Notes under the pieces: generated by a model
What the model was told of the DNA's origin: nothing
Seen by the model: only the letters and a program-made list of their open reading frames with translations
The model's database searches: none
Made by a program: the position numbers and the translations under genes
Assembly: GCA_964247055.1 (NCBI GenBank)
Contig: OZ176050.1
Location: 8,556,001 to 8,620,000 of the forward strand
From: Paragordius varius
Lineage: Eukaryota; Nematomorpha
Length of the DNA stretch: 64,000 bases
Direction: 5' to 3'
Shown here: one piece after another, positions 1 through 25,300 of the stretch
Numbering within the stretch: position 1 is the first letter of the stretch
Layout: each line of letters starts with the position of its first letter

Positions 1-447
1 GAAATTAAAAATATGCCTTTTTACTCTTTTAGGCGGATTATATTTCTTGAAAAAAATAAAAATTTAAAAACTCATCACAAACTTTTTTGCCGCCGTTTTG
101 TTTTTTAATGTTTATATGATATACTTTATTAATTTTTTTTAGAATTTAGTGTTAATTCATTTTTTGATATGGAATTAGCACAAACATATCCTAGATGACT
201 CCTAAAGTGCAACAAATGTACTATGAGAATCCTTACATTTTACTATCAAAGTATATATACTTAATCAGAACATTTTTATTACACCCGATCAGCACGCTGT
301 TATATTGGCCATATTTCAATTATTGTTTACTACTTTATCTGATATATTGTTCCATATATTCAGTTGTTTTTAGAGAATTTTTTATATAAATTGCATCGAA
401 ATGCATGTCAAAATACTAACAGACGTTTTTGCTTATGCGTAACTATT
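1..447. other. 5' flank of NOSIP, no gene recognised
   Basis: This AT-rich leader precedes the NOSIP start codon. Short open frames (195-389 and the in-frame extension 364-447) show no recognisable protein, and the second is simply open sequence upstream of the NOSIP ATG. I see no TATA box or other element that I would defend. Confidence 0.5.
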
Positions 448-3291
448 ATGACACGGCACTCTAAAAATTGTACGTCAAACCCCGTTTACACCTATCACGA
501 GGCTAAAAAAGATTCTAAAGTCGGAAAATATGGGTCGTTAAATATAAGATATGGAAAAGATGGTATTAAAGATTTTGACTGCTGCTCTATTTCTTTACAG
601 CCTTGTAAAGATCCTGTTATAACCCCACAAGGATATTTATATGATAAGGCCGTCATACTCGGTAATAAGTTTTTTTATAATTCAGAATATATATTAACAA
701 AGAAAAAGGAATTAAAGACTAAATTAGATGAATATGAAAAAAATTTAGAAATATGCCTTACAAACAATGACGAATCCTTGAACAATAAAAGGAAAAAATT
801 TATCGAAAGAGTATTTATAATTTTAATTTTAGGAAAGCGATATCGCAACAGAACGGGAAAATATAATAAGTGATACTAAGGAAATAAAACCGTTATCATC
901 GCAACATGTTAAAAAGGTAAGCATAGAAAATTTTACTACGACTGGTTCTGTTATCAACAATGAAAACGATGATAAAATTAATTTGCCTAGTTTTTGGATT
1001 CCCACATTAACACCCGATGCCTCAAAAAACGATGAAATTAGTATGTTTTGTATCAAAGCACCTATATTTATATAAGAAAAATAATATATATACGGGTTTT
1101 AAAATGGCTAGAGCCCAGATCATTCTTTAAATTAGAGGTACTCATGAACATAAAGAGCCGAAAAAATATTTATCATGTCTCTCACCATAAATACTGGTAA
1201 AAATTTCGTGGCTGCTTGATATATTTGCAGATATTTGTACTTATACGCAAAATTAGTATATCAAAAAATTTGATCGCGGTTTGAGTACCACCGCTTTAAG
1301 TGTTTTAATCCAAATACTAAAAAATATTTTTTTGTTGAACTGCAGATATTGGTATGAAACGAAAAATTATGGAAAACACCAAAGCACCGTCAATGCAAGT
1401 TTTGTGTCCATTTTCTGGTCGACCGCTTAAATTGAAAGATTTGATTCCCGTCAAATTTAAAAAGATTGCTAAAGACGGTTCTCTACCAAGCGGAACTGAA
1501 TCAAGTTATAAAGGTAATTTTTATTTTTTTTACTAATAATTAATCATTCATCGCGAATTTACTGTGGATGAATTATTTATATAATACATTTTTTATGTTA
1601 CCAATTTTGCAGCCAATCTATATCCATTACTATAAATATATTATTTGTTTATGCTCTTTTTACCTAATCGCTATTTCATCAATTAATTAGATTTTAGTAG
1701 TTGATGCTGAAACTTTAATGCTGCATGTAAAATTGTGCTGTTAATTTTTTTTAAATATCCTATATACCAAGTTTGTTCCAAAATCGGGGGGTATAAAGAA
1801 TTACCTGAATTAATGTATACATATGATAGGAAAATGAGTTATGATTATCATGGTGCTTTGTTTGGCTCTTACGAGTGATATAAGAAAGTTATTTACTGTG
1901 GTAAGTGTGCCACATCAGAAAATGACAAATGCGCATATTTTTTTAATATTTTTTTTGGTAAAAGCTAAATGCTTCATTCCAAAAAATATTACTCAATATA
2001 TGATAAACTATCCAGGAAAAGCAAAACAATAGTTTTAAAAAATTATAATTTTGAGATGTGAGCTCTGAAAGTCCCAAATTTGTTGGCTCTTTTAAAATGG
2101 CTCTCTAAACCCAAAAATGCAGGGATTACGAGATAAGAATTTAAAATATATGCTAAATTTTGACATCAATTTTTTTTAAAAAAGTGCATAATTTTTTAAA
2201 AATTTAATATTTAGTAAAAATTTGAACTTTACTTCATACTATTTGGCATGATGGAAACGTTATAAAAACGCTTTTATATATTATAAAACACTTTTATATA
2301 ATTTGATGATGCTGAACATTTCGATTCAGAATTTTAAAAAAATCGTTTACTTTTAAATTTTGGTAAATTTTTTAAAAAAGCACAATATTAAGCATAAATT
2401 TGAAGACGAGAATATATTTATCATAATACTGAGGTGATAAAAATGAAAAATGTTGAGCATCATCAAATTATATAGATAAAAGGTTTTTATGATATCTTAA
2501 AGCATGTTGTTTATACCGTTTCCATCATGCTTCAAACTAGTATGAATACGCTTTAACAATTTGTTAAAAATTAAAATTTAGTATATATTTAATATTTTAT
2601 CGCGCAACCCGGCATTTTTGCGCTTACTCAAAAAACTAGATATTTTAGAACGGCAAAAATTTTTAGATCGCATCCCACAGCTAAAATTTAAAAAAAAATT
2701 GTTTTTAATAGTTTATGATATATTTTAATGATATTTTTTAGAATGAAGCATTTTAATTATTTTAAATGTGCGCAAATTTTGCCAGCGTCTGATATAGAGC
2801 ATTTACCAGAAAAATGTAAAAACTTACTTAGACTACACAAGGGCCATAACCAAAACCACGATAATCCTGATATTATTTTCTATAAGAATATATATATTTC
2901 ATCAGCCATTTTTTGTGAACACTAATCACGTCGAATTATAATATATATCTTTCCAGAGTACAATGCAAATTCTTCCAATTACATTTATGTTTGCCCAATC
3001 ACGGGTGATACCATAAATAACAGTGTCCCTTGTGCCGTGTTAAAGACATCCGGGAGTGTTGTTACCGTTGAATCACTCAAAAAAATATTTGATCTCAAAA
3101 CTTTACTACCTAATAATTATAGCAACAATGGTATTGTTAACAAAGGAAAACTCTTAGGTACCGATCCTATAAATGGGAAATCTCTATATGAATCTGACAT
3201 CATATTGGTTCATAGAGGTGGAACTGGTTTTGCAGAAGCCAATAAGAATGAATTGGCATCGACGGTTAAAAGACCTGCATTACATTTATAG
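448..3291 (+). CDS. NOSIP: NOSIP, nitric oxide synthase-interacting protein (U-box E3 ligase), 5 exons
   Basis: This is a homologue of NOSIP, a nuclear/cytoplasmic RING/U-box type E3 ubiquitin ligase. Exons: 448-661, 686-810, 833-1040, 1346-1513 and 2957-3291, giving 349 aa (human about 301). The N-terminus reads MTRHSKNC, then YTYHEAKKDSK. The first half of the split U-box follows (FDCCSISLQPCKDPV, GYLYDKAVILEYIL), then LPSFWIPTLTP, the second half (VCPITGDTI, VPCAVL) and the C-terminal HRGGTGFAEA. Introns 1 and 2 are only 24 nt (662-685) and 22 nt (811-832). Removing intron 1 restores the family motif AVILEYIL exactly, and removing intron 2 restores the frame into the WIP block. Intron 4 (1514-2956) carries a ~1.1-kb foldback repeat. 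The start is the ATG giving MTRH, the family N-terminus. A polyadenylation signal AATAAA lies at 3364-3369. Family assignment is very secure; exact exon ends are nearly so. Confidence 0.95.
1818..2915. repeat. ~1.1-kb foldback repeat, copy I (in NOSIP intron 4)
   Basis: The two halves are imperfect reverse complements. GATGATGCTGAACATTTCG (about 2305) pairs with a GTTGAGCATCATC block (about 2451), and GATTATCATGG near the left end pairs with CCACGATAATC near the right. Related copies lie at about 5218-5740, 46680-47740 and 51340-52470. No coding potential. A non-autonomous foldback DNA transposon is likely; the superfamily is unknown. Confidence 0.7.
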
Positions 3292-4584
3292 TTTTTTGTT
3301 CATTTAAAAATATTTGTATATAAAGTTTATTGTAAGCTCTCTAAAATTAAATATGATAATATAAATAAATGTATAATTCATATATTAAATATATTTTATA
3401 TAAGTATGTATTGCTAAATAAGATTAGTTTAAAAAGACACAATCATTTGATTCTTTCTTCAACTTTTTCCATAATTCTAAGTCTCATATTAATTTTGGAA
3501 AATCATAAATTATAAATATAAATTAAAAGTTAAAAATATTTTTATGTTTGCAACAAAAAAAATTTGTTTGGAAGAAAATCAAAATTATATTTGACTTAAT
3601 GCATATATCTAATGGACACAATTATACAGTCATATATCCTTTATTTTATTAAAATTTATTTTTTTTTTCGTTAAATGGGTATAAATATTTGGTAAAGAAT
3701 GGAAAAAACAAGAGCTCTATGGTATTAACAATATATTCATCAAAAAATATAAGAATTACCATAGAGCTCTTGTTTCTTTCATTCTTTACCAAATATTAAA
3801 AAAATAAATTTTTAATAAAAAAGAATACATGACTGTAAATCGCTTCTTGTGCTGCTTACACATTAATATGTGAGTAATTTAGTTTTTTTATGATTCTTTT
3901 TTTAACTACAAATATATTTTGTTAAAATTGTTTAAAGACAAAACTTGCAACTATTTAAGCCGATCGATTCTTTTTTTCCCATTGCATTGTGTACGGTCAA
4001 AATGCCTGCCTCCTTGTTTTGCGCCAATGTATAAGGCTTATGTTGAGGTACTAAAAGGTGTATGATCAGTGGTGAATTAAGGTGAAATAGTTGAGTAAAT
4101 TTATATATAAAATTAAATAATATTTTGAATGATGGTATTTCGTAACATATTGAAATCTATAAAGTATGGTTAATAATGATAAATAAGTCTAATTATTGTT
4201 AAATTCCAATGGCAAATTAGTCAAGACTAGGATAATCATCAACAATATACCTGTTCCATTATCAATAAGGAGGTTAAAGAAGCAAACAAGATTTGGAGGT
4301 CGTTCTAAACAACTTTTTCATTAATGCCATTGCCGTCATTAGGCCCCAAATTTCACTAGAGCAATCATTGTAGGGTTTTGTTAGCTTGTTTCATCGCAAT
4401 TGTTGTAGATTTGTTAGGATGAAAATGATTTTGCTATTGTTGCAATTTGATATTTACATGTGAAGTGCATTGAAAAAAATTCAAATATCCAGGGGAGTCC
4501 TTAACATCTGATTATATCCAGGTACACAGACTACATAAGTACACATGTTTTAAATACTAAAAAGATTTTAGCAAAATTTTGCTT
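3292..4584. other. NOSIP 3' flank and RABGAP1 5' flank, gene-free
   Basis: This holds the NOSIP 3' UTR with an AATAAA at 3364-3369, the short palindrome at 3684-3797, and about 750 bp of unique AT-rich sequence upstream of RABGAP1. No gene, RNA or promoter motif recognised. TTTTAG ends 13-14 nt before the RABGAP1 ATG and could be a splice acceptor for a 5' UTR intron or a spliced leader. Confidence 0.5.
3684..3797. repeat. Short palindromic foldback element (MITE-like)
   Basis: Left arm 3684-3723 begins AATATTTGGTAAAGAATG and ends GAGCTCTATGGTA. Right arm 3757-3797 is its near-perfect reverse complement. The loop is about 33 nt. The high arm identity suggests a fairly recent MITE or a transcript able to form a long hairpin. 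No target duplication could be assigned. Confidence 0.75.
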
Positions 4585-17528
<12,944 letters not shown>

Positions 17529-20500
17529 ACTGGTATATTATATTATCCGGATGTTAACTGTAAAACACTATATTTTTTTATTTAAAATTAACTATATATA
17601 ACTTTTATCACAGTAATTTTAGATTGGAATTAATTAATTTTTTAGATAAACCATTTACAGTTCAAATTTACCCTCGAACAATTCATATTCACCCTTGAAC
17701 AATTCAAATTCACCCTAAAAATAAATTATGTATTTTCGAACTATTATAACTCATTATTTTGAGGGTGTTGAATTGTTCAAGAGTGATTTTAAATTGTAAA
17801 TGGTATAATTAGTTAACATATTAGAAAACGTTTAAATTTAAAATGATTATTATTATAATTATCATATAAATTATAATAAGAAAAATTATGTTATGGCGCT
17901 ATTTTAATTGATAAAAAGTCAATTAAGTCTACATCAATATAAATTTGGTATAATGTTCTGAAATATTTGTACATTTTTTACATTGAAATCTTAATGAATA
18001 AAATAATTAGACTTTAAATAACTATAGTAATTTAAGAGAGAGTCTTTAAAACTATCATTTTTATCTATTTTTACAGACTGTATATATGCTAATTAATTTA
18101 AATATTATGATAGGTTAAATGATTGTTATTATGGATACAAGAAAAAATTGGTGCAATATATATGGACTCTTAGGCGCAATTATATATTTTATCAAGCGTC
18201 CGCATAATTGAAATTATGTATATTATGGATATTAGCAGGAAAATGACACCTCATTTTTAACATGGATAGATGGAGATATATAAGAAAAAATGATGTTTTT
18301 TATGCAATTTACATGATAATAATTAATCTCTCAATGTGCGCACTTTTTGATGGATATAAATTTTAAAATGTTGCTACCTATTACTTTTAAAAGTTATTTA
18401 TATTTACATGATGATATAGATGCATTTGATTAATATTTTTAGAAAATAAAAATTTAATTCAATAATTTCATGTTATAATTTATTTATATCATTTGTTGCA
18501 CAAATACATAAATTTATAAATAAAAGTAAGAGTTTAAATAAATGATTTTTAAGTGTGATGCTTAAAACTTATTTTAAAACAAATTTATAGATTTTAGATA
18601 ATAGGTAGGTATGAATATAAAAAAACACTCTCTTATTTTTACTTTGATTATATTAAATAATATATAAATTTTATCTGCCCTAAGGACACAAACACTTGGT
18701 TAACCATTATTTTCATACTAAGTCCAATTTTAAAGGAAGTATATTCGACTAATTTTTATTATTTTTGTTCAACCTTACTTTTAATTCATCCGTCTGAACG
18801 GTGTCAAACACGTGGCCTCTAAGATCATATGTGCGTCCCGTGAAAAATTTTGAAAATTAATAAATAAATGCAAAATAAAATCTTATAAAATTGATATTTC
18901 TTAAACAAATTTTCAAAATATGTCTTTGCAAGTTTTGGTTACGGAATAACTGCCAAAAATTGGTAGCAGAAATAGCATTTATATTTTGGTGTTAATTCTT
19001 TTTACATTATTCTTGAAATGAAATATAAAATCTGTCAATGCCCATATAATTTTTTCGATGCTTCCGCCCTCGTCGGGTTTAACAGAATACAATTAAATAA
19101 TTTTTGAATATAGTTAGCGATACACGAGAAGATTTAAATTTTTACTAAGGTGTAAATAAACGGCCTAAAACTTTATCAGTATTAAAATTAAAAAAGATTC
19201 TTACCTCATACCAAGAAGAGCATGAACGCCATTTTAATAATTAACTTTTTTTGAATTTTGTATAATATTATCAAAAAGAGTGAAGCGTGCTTGTCTGAAA
19301 AAATTAAAAAATTTTTTACCATAATAGATTTAAAATTATATCATTAATTTTATTCATATGTTAAAATTATTATGGCCGCTTTTTTCGCTAAGTAATTTTA
19401 AAAATGTACAAGTTACCGAGGCAATAATGTGTGTTCAGTTTTTTTTTAAAAACAAGTTTTTGTGCAATATATGTACAATTTCATAAGCCATGAATTGTCC
19501 TTCCGCCGTGTAACAAAACATGCCTAATGTATGTGTGTATATTAGATGGGTGCATATTTAATTGCAACATTTTGAATAAATATTGCAATACTAGTTATAT
19601 GTGTGCAAACAATATTATACACAATTTAACGGAAACACAATTTATTATGTTTTTATAAAACGTACTAGGCCAGAAAATGGCTTAAATTATCATAGTTTTA
19701 TGTTAATAAAAAAATCCAATACTTGTTTTACCTTATATAACTAAAATTATACAAAATTTAGACCCAAAAAATTGGTATGATTGACACCCAATTTAGAATA
19801 TGGCAAATTACGGCAATGTTAAATCTCTTTGTATTTTTATTATAAATCTAAGTTTTTCAGATTTATTTCAAATATTATTTTCAGTTATTAGGTTAATTTT
19901 GAATTATAATATTATTTCAATGAGATTACGATTGCTAATTTAGTTTAGTTTACTGGTACTCACCAAAATATTTTGACGGGCCAAATACAATACAGGCAAA
20001 TATTTCATACCTTCTTATGCAGATTACCTTACAAGATTTTTTTCCGGTTATTCACAAATATTTTAATAAAAGCATCTCTTACAAACGGGACATATTTAGA
20101 ATTAACTAATAATTTTTGACAAATCTGGTTATTACAGCAGACCAATTTAATATTATATCCCAATGTCTTATAACATTTATAAACATGCCGTTTCGACGTT
20201 AGGACAAAATAATAACGATAACTTAAGATATATTATAATATTTACAGTATAAATTGAAATGATTCGGACCAAACTTAAAAATATAAAGACAAATATTTTT
20301 GAAAAGGCAACAAAAAATTTACAAACCTTAATTTTCCCTATATAATCCATTTAATTACAATCGTAAAATAGAATTGATTGTTTTACCAATATATATCTCT
20401 ATTTCTCATTTTGCCATTTTAAATATTAGAGTTATTTAAAAAAATCAAGATTTAAAAATTATGGTTTTCTTTTATAAAAAAATATTTGTCTTTATATTTT

Positions 20501-22310
20501 TACGTTTGTCCGTATAATTTCAATTTTTACTGTATTTGGCCCATCTTGCCATATACCTTTATCCTTTGCGATTTCGTTTAAATATTTGCCAACTGGAATC
20601 ATTATGATTGATGAATTCAACAAAATGCGTGTAAATTTCAAAAATAATTGAAAATGATTCTCATCAAATAAAATTTTCTATAATTGAGAAATTACCGAAT
20701 CAAACGGAATTTTTTAATTAGGTAAAAATATAAATATCGATCACTTAAATTTTTTGAATATTTTCAGCAAAAAAAAATACCCTTAATTCAGGGCCATAAA
20801 AAAGCATTTTTAGGGCCGCGGTTTGAGTATCATTGCCTTACTTTATGGAGGCTGGATATATTTGTTTTAATTGCTTTTATATGCGGTACGGTTATCCATA
20901 CACCAATAAGAATACATATAAGTAACAAGCTTTATTTTGTTATCTGAGCAGAATGAAACCTAAAATCCCTGTGTTTTACCCAACTTAAAGGCATATTGTT
21001 AACATTTTTAGAATTATCATTGCGCTATTAAGTCATTAAATGTAAGCAAGTTCTTGTGATAATATTGTTTTTCTTGCTAGTCAAATTATTTTGTTTACAA
21101 ACAAATTAATAAAAACTTTCAGTTAATTAATAAATTAATAGAAAATTTTAATTATAACTGTTTGTACCAGTTACTGCTGTAAACAATACTTTTTCTAATG
21201 CACAACTAACGGTTAAGAAAACTTTTCAAAATATGTAAATAAAAATACATCTTTAAAAGTTTATTGTTTTAATTCAGGAATGTTAGAATTTTTATATTTT
21301 CTTCTTTGAATTTAAAAAATACAATAATTATACTTTATAAAATCTATAACACTGGCACATAAGGAGAGATATTATAAAGTTCACTGTGTTTTTTATACTG
21401 TTATCTTATATTACATATTTTTCCCTGATTATCAATTCTGCCTTACATCGAGAAAAATATAATACCTTTGATCCTGTTGTATTCTTTTCTTCAATCTCAA
21501 TGATTTTTTAAGGCATTTACATCCAAATCTGTTTTTATAGAAATACTTACTTTATAATTATTAACAAAGGTCAAAAGTGTTGGTTTTGTGTATTTATAAG
21601 CAGAGTTTTTTTTCAAAATGGCTAAATCTTTTAAATCTTAACTGATACTATATTTGTATTTTAGACATCGTTTTCCAATTATATTCTGATGTAATAAATT
21701 TTTTATAGTATACCTGTAATTTAATTACTTTTATTCGACTACTATTATTATTAAAATTACTATGTGTAATTAAGTCACCTTTCGCAGCAATTTTAACATA
21801 TATAACAAAACCATAAAAAGGTAAATTATTTTTTTTGCTATATAATATAATATGTATGCACAAAAAGTAAAAATGCAACCTAGATTCGAAGATCATTATA
21901 CTATATTTTTGTGATTTTTTTATTTTTGTTTTTCTTTAAATTTAGTGATTATTCGGATGTATCCCGAATTTGCGTGTTTATTTAACAACATCTCTAATAA
22001 ATTGGCTACCTAACAAAATAAAATATGTACCACGACCAACCAATCAATATTCATCATATTATAATTTTTATTATTTATTCTACAAAACAAATAATAAATA
22101 ACGAAATGGATAGATATTGAACATACACTTATACGAGTAACTGCCGACCTGTTAAAAATTGAGTATTTTTGTTTCGCCATATATGTATACTACAAACAAA
22201 CATCATCTTCAATACAATATATTTTATCGTTTTAATCAACAACTTTAATATTATTATATGTGATGAAGGCTTAACCTAGATAGGATTTTTAATTCAACAG
22301 GAGGCTAAAA
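17529..22310. other. Gene-free 4.8-kb stretch between RABGAP1 and the SLC45 gene
   Basis: Apart from the MITE at 17650-17804, this is AT-rich sequence with no open frame of note, no recognised family and no RNA gene that I can defend. A short block at about 20786-20860 (GGGCCGCGGTTTGAGTATCA) resembles hAT-like ends seen elsewhere in the window. Confidence 0.5.
17650..17804. repeat. TA-flanked palindromic MITE, short copy
   Basis: It begins ACCATTTACAGTTCAAATT and ends with the reverse complement AATTGTAAATGGT. Each arm holds tandem units of the type TTCACCCTTGAACAATTCAA. The flanking TA fits a Tc1/mariner-like target. Two more copies: 29761-31648 (split) and 62510-62773. Confidence 0.75.
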
Positions 22311-25300
22311 ATGGTTGCAAATAATTCTGAGAACCCGTTCAAAGGTAAATATTTTTACATAATTCGTTCGGATAACTATTTTTTTATCTTTTCGATAATC
22401 CACCTATTATGCGGACTAACAACAAATCACTCGATTAATAAATGATATATTTTTTAGTGTTTAATCACTAGCTAAAATTTTGGCCCTGAAGAAATAAATT
22501 TGATGTATCATAATTTCTTTTGAACCACGTGTATCTTATTTGCGTTGACATTTTAATTTTAAACCAGTGTTTCACTAAGATTAGATTCGATAAAAAAATT
22601 GTACAATTTGAAAATTTAAAACACGTGATGGCATTGATATATATATAAATGTCTACCCCACTTCAAAGGCCAATTGTTTAAAGTAAGGGGAACTATGATT
22701 GGCCTTTGTAATTGGATAAAACGGAATTTAATTTACATAACTATTGTCATGTAAGAGATTTTTCGTTTTTAATTAGCTACATTTTTTACATATCATTCAA
22801 TGTTTTTCATTTTTTGTAGACGATTACGTTTTGGTTTAGTTTTATACTCAAGATCTTAAAATGTAATTTAAGTACTGATGAAGTTGTTTTGGTTAAAATT
22901 TATCAAACCACCCTGTTCTCCTATCCCGCGGGCTACTTTTTTCTTAGAAAATTTTACGCCGGCCGTATGAATATTATGTAAAAAATTCATTTAACACTTT
23001 AACACAAATAGTGCAAATCTATAAATTTATAAAAATGGAAAATGCTGGCTTTGTGATCTGTTTCCGGAAAACCGGTAGACCCATTCAAATCCAAATGTCG
23101 AAAATATATAATCATTAATGGATGCCCCGACAAGACCTTTGTCCTTTTTTTTGAATTAGGCCCCCAGTTAAGGCCCACCCCGTGTAAAAAACGAGTTTTT
23201 TTGAAAACAAGTTCACAAAAATTGTGTTTTTGAGACAATTTTCCCGAAAACGTGTTGGACCATTCGATTTAAAATATGATTTTTTTACTTATTTTCGATT
23301 GCGCCGAACATAGCCGGCTCAATTTTTTTATTTAGGCCATCTTTTTACCCGCTCCCCCCATAAAATGCCACTTTTTTTAAAAAAAACAAAGTCCACAAAA
23401 ATAATTTTTTGAATCTATTTTTCGCCCAAGGTATGACGTAAAAATTCAATAAGGATTCCAGGTATTTCCTGTTAAAAGGCAAAAATTTTAGTCAAGTTGA
23501 TGATAGCTGCTGGGTAAGGAGATACCAGCTAAAAACTGACCCGTTATATCGGAATAGCGTGCTTTTGGGGCTAAATTTCAGAAAACCTATCAAGCCATAT
23601 GAGTTCAATAGCTGCTTAAAATATTACCCGTAACAAGGCAAATATTTAGATCGTGCGGTTTTTAAAATAAGCCGTTGATTAGGCCCTTTGCGCCCTGAAA
23701 AATGCGCCACCATAGGATAGTTTTTTAATTTTGAGGTAATTTTTCCAAAAACTGATGAAAACATATGGAATCCATCATGATTCCAGGTATTCTCCGTAAA
23801 AAGGCAAAAGTTTTAATCAAGAGCTTTTTTTGTATCAGCCTCTGGGTCAACTGCGCCACCATACCAAAATTGCGTTGTTTAGGAGTTAATTTTCAGAAAA
23901 CTTATCAGGCCATTTAAGTTTTATAAGCGCCTAAAATAATACCCGTAAAAAGGCAAAAATTTAAGTCGAGCGGTTTTTTAAATTAGCGGTTAAATAGGCC
24001 CTTTAGGCCCTAAAAAATGCGCTATCATTGAACTATTACTTAGTTTTGAACCCATTCTTCCATAAACTATTAAGAGCATATGGAATGAAGGATAATTCCA
24101 GGTATTCCCATATAAAGGCAAAAAATATTATCGAACGTCTTTTTTATATTGGCCTCTGGGTAGGGAGCTACCGCCCAAAACTGCGCACCATATCAAAATT
24201 GCGTTGTTTAGGAGTTAATTTTTAGAAATCAGGCCATATAAGTTTTATAAGGGCTGAAATATTACCAGTAAAAAGGCAAAAATTAAAGTCGAGCGGATTT
24301 TTTTAAATTAGCGGTTAACTAGGCTCTGGGTAGGGGGCTACCCGCGTAAAAATGCGTAACTATATTGGTACAGAATGCCTTTGGAGCCAGCAGAAAACTT
24401 ATGACACTATGTGAGTTCAATAAGGGCCTAAAATATTTATTACCCCTTAAAAACTAATATTTTAGTATAGGGGGTTATTTAAATGAGTCGCTAAGAAATG
24501 TTTTATGCCCTGAAAAATTTGCCGCCATAGAACATTTTTTTAGTTTTGAAGCAATCCAAAAACTTATAGGAACATATGGACATTATAATTCCAGATATTC
24601 CTTATATAAACACAAAAATTTCACTCGACGCTTTTTTATACCTCCCTCTGGGTAAGAAGCTAGCCGCCAAAAAACTGCGCCACTATATAAATTGCGTTGT
24701 TTTGGAACTAATTTTAAGAAAACTTATGCCATATGAGCTCATTTAAAACTCGAAATATCACCCGTAACTAGGTAAAAATTAAGGTCAGGCCTTTTTATAT
24801 TAGCCGCTAATTTGGGGCCTTTATGCCCTAAAAATACGCCATCATATAACGATTATTTAGAGTTAAGGTATTTTTCGAATAACCCATGAGACGATGGTCT
24901 CAAAGATGAATCCAAATATCCTAATAAAGGCAAAAAATTTAACTTAGCGCCTTTTCCATGTAGGCCTATGGGTAGGGGTCTACCGGTTTAAAACTGAGAC
25001 GCCATACAAAAATGGCATGGCTTTGGAGCTAATTTTCAAAAAACTTAAGAAGCCATACGAGTTCAACAAAGGCTTTAAATATTACCCATAAAAAGGTAAA
25101 AAATATAGTATAGCAGTTTTTTCCGTTAGCGGTCGATTTGGGGCCTTTACACCAGTAAACAATATAATAGTGAGAATGCACCGTTTTGAGAATCCTATGA
25201 GATCATAGCTATTAAATAATGTTTCGAAATAATCCACATATATGGATCAATTGTCCCTTTTTTCAAATACCCCGCCCCAGAAGTCCGAAGGACTTCCTCG

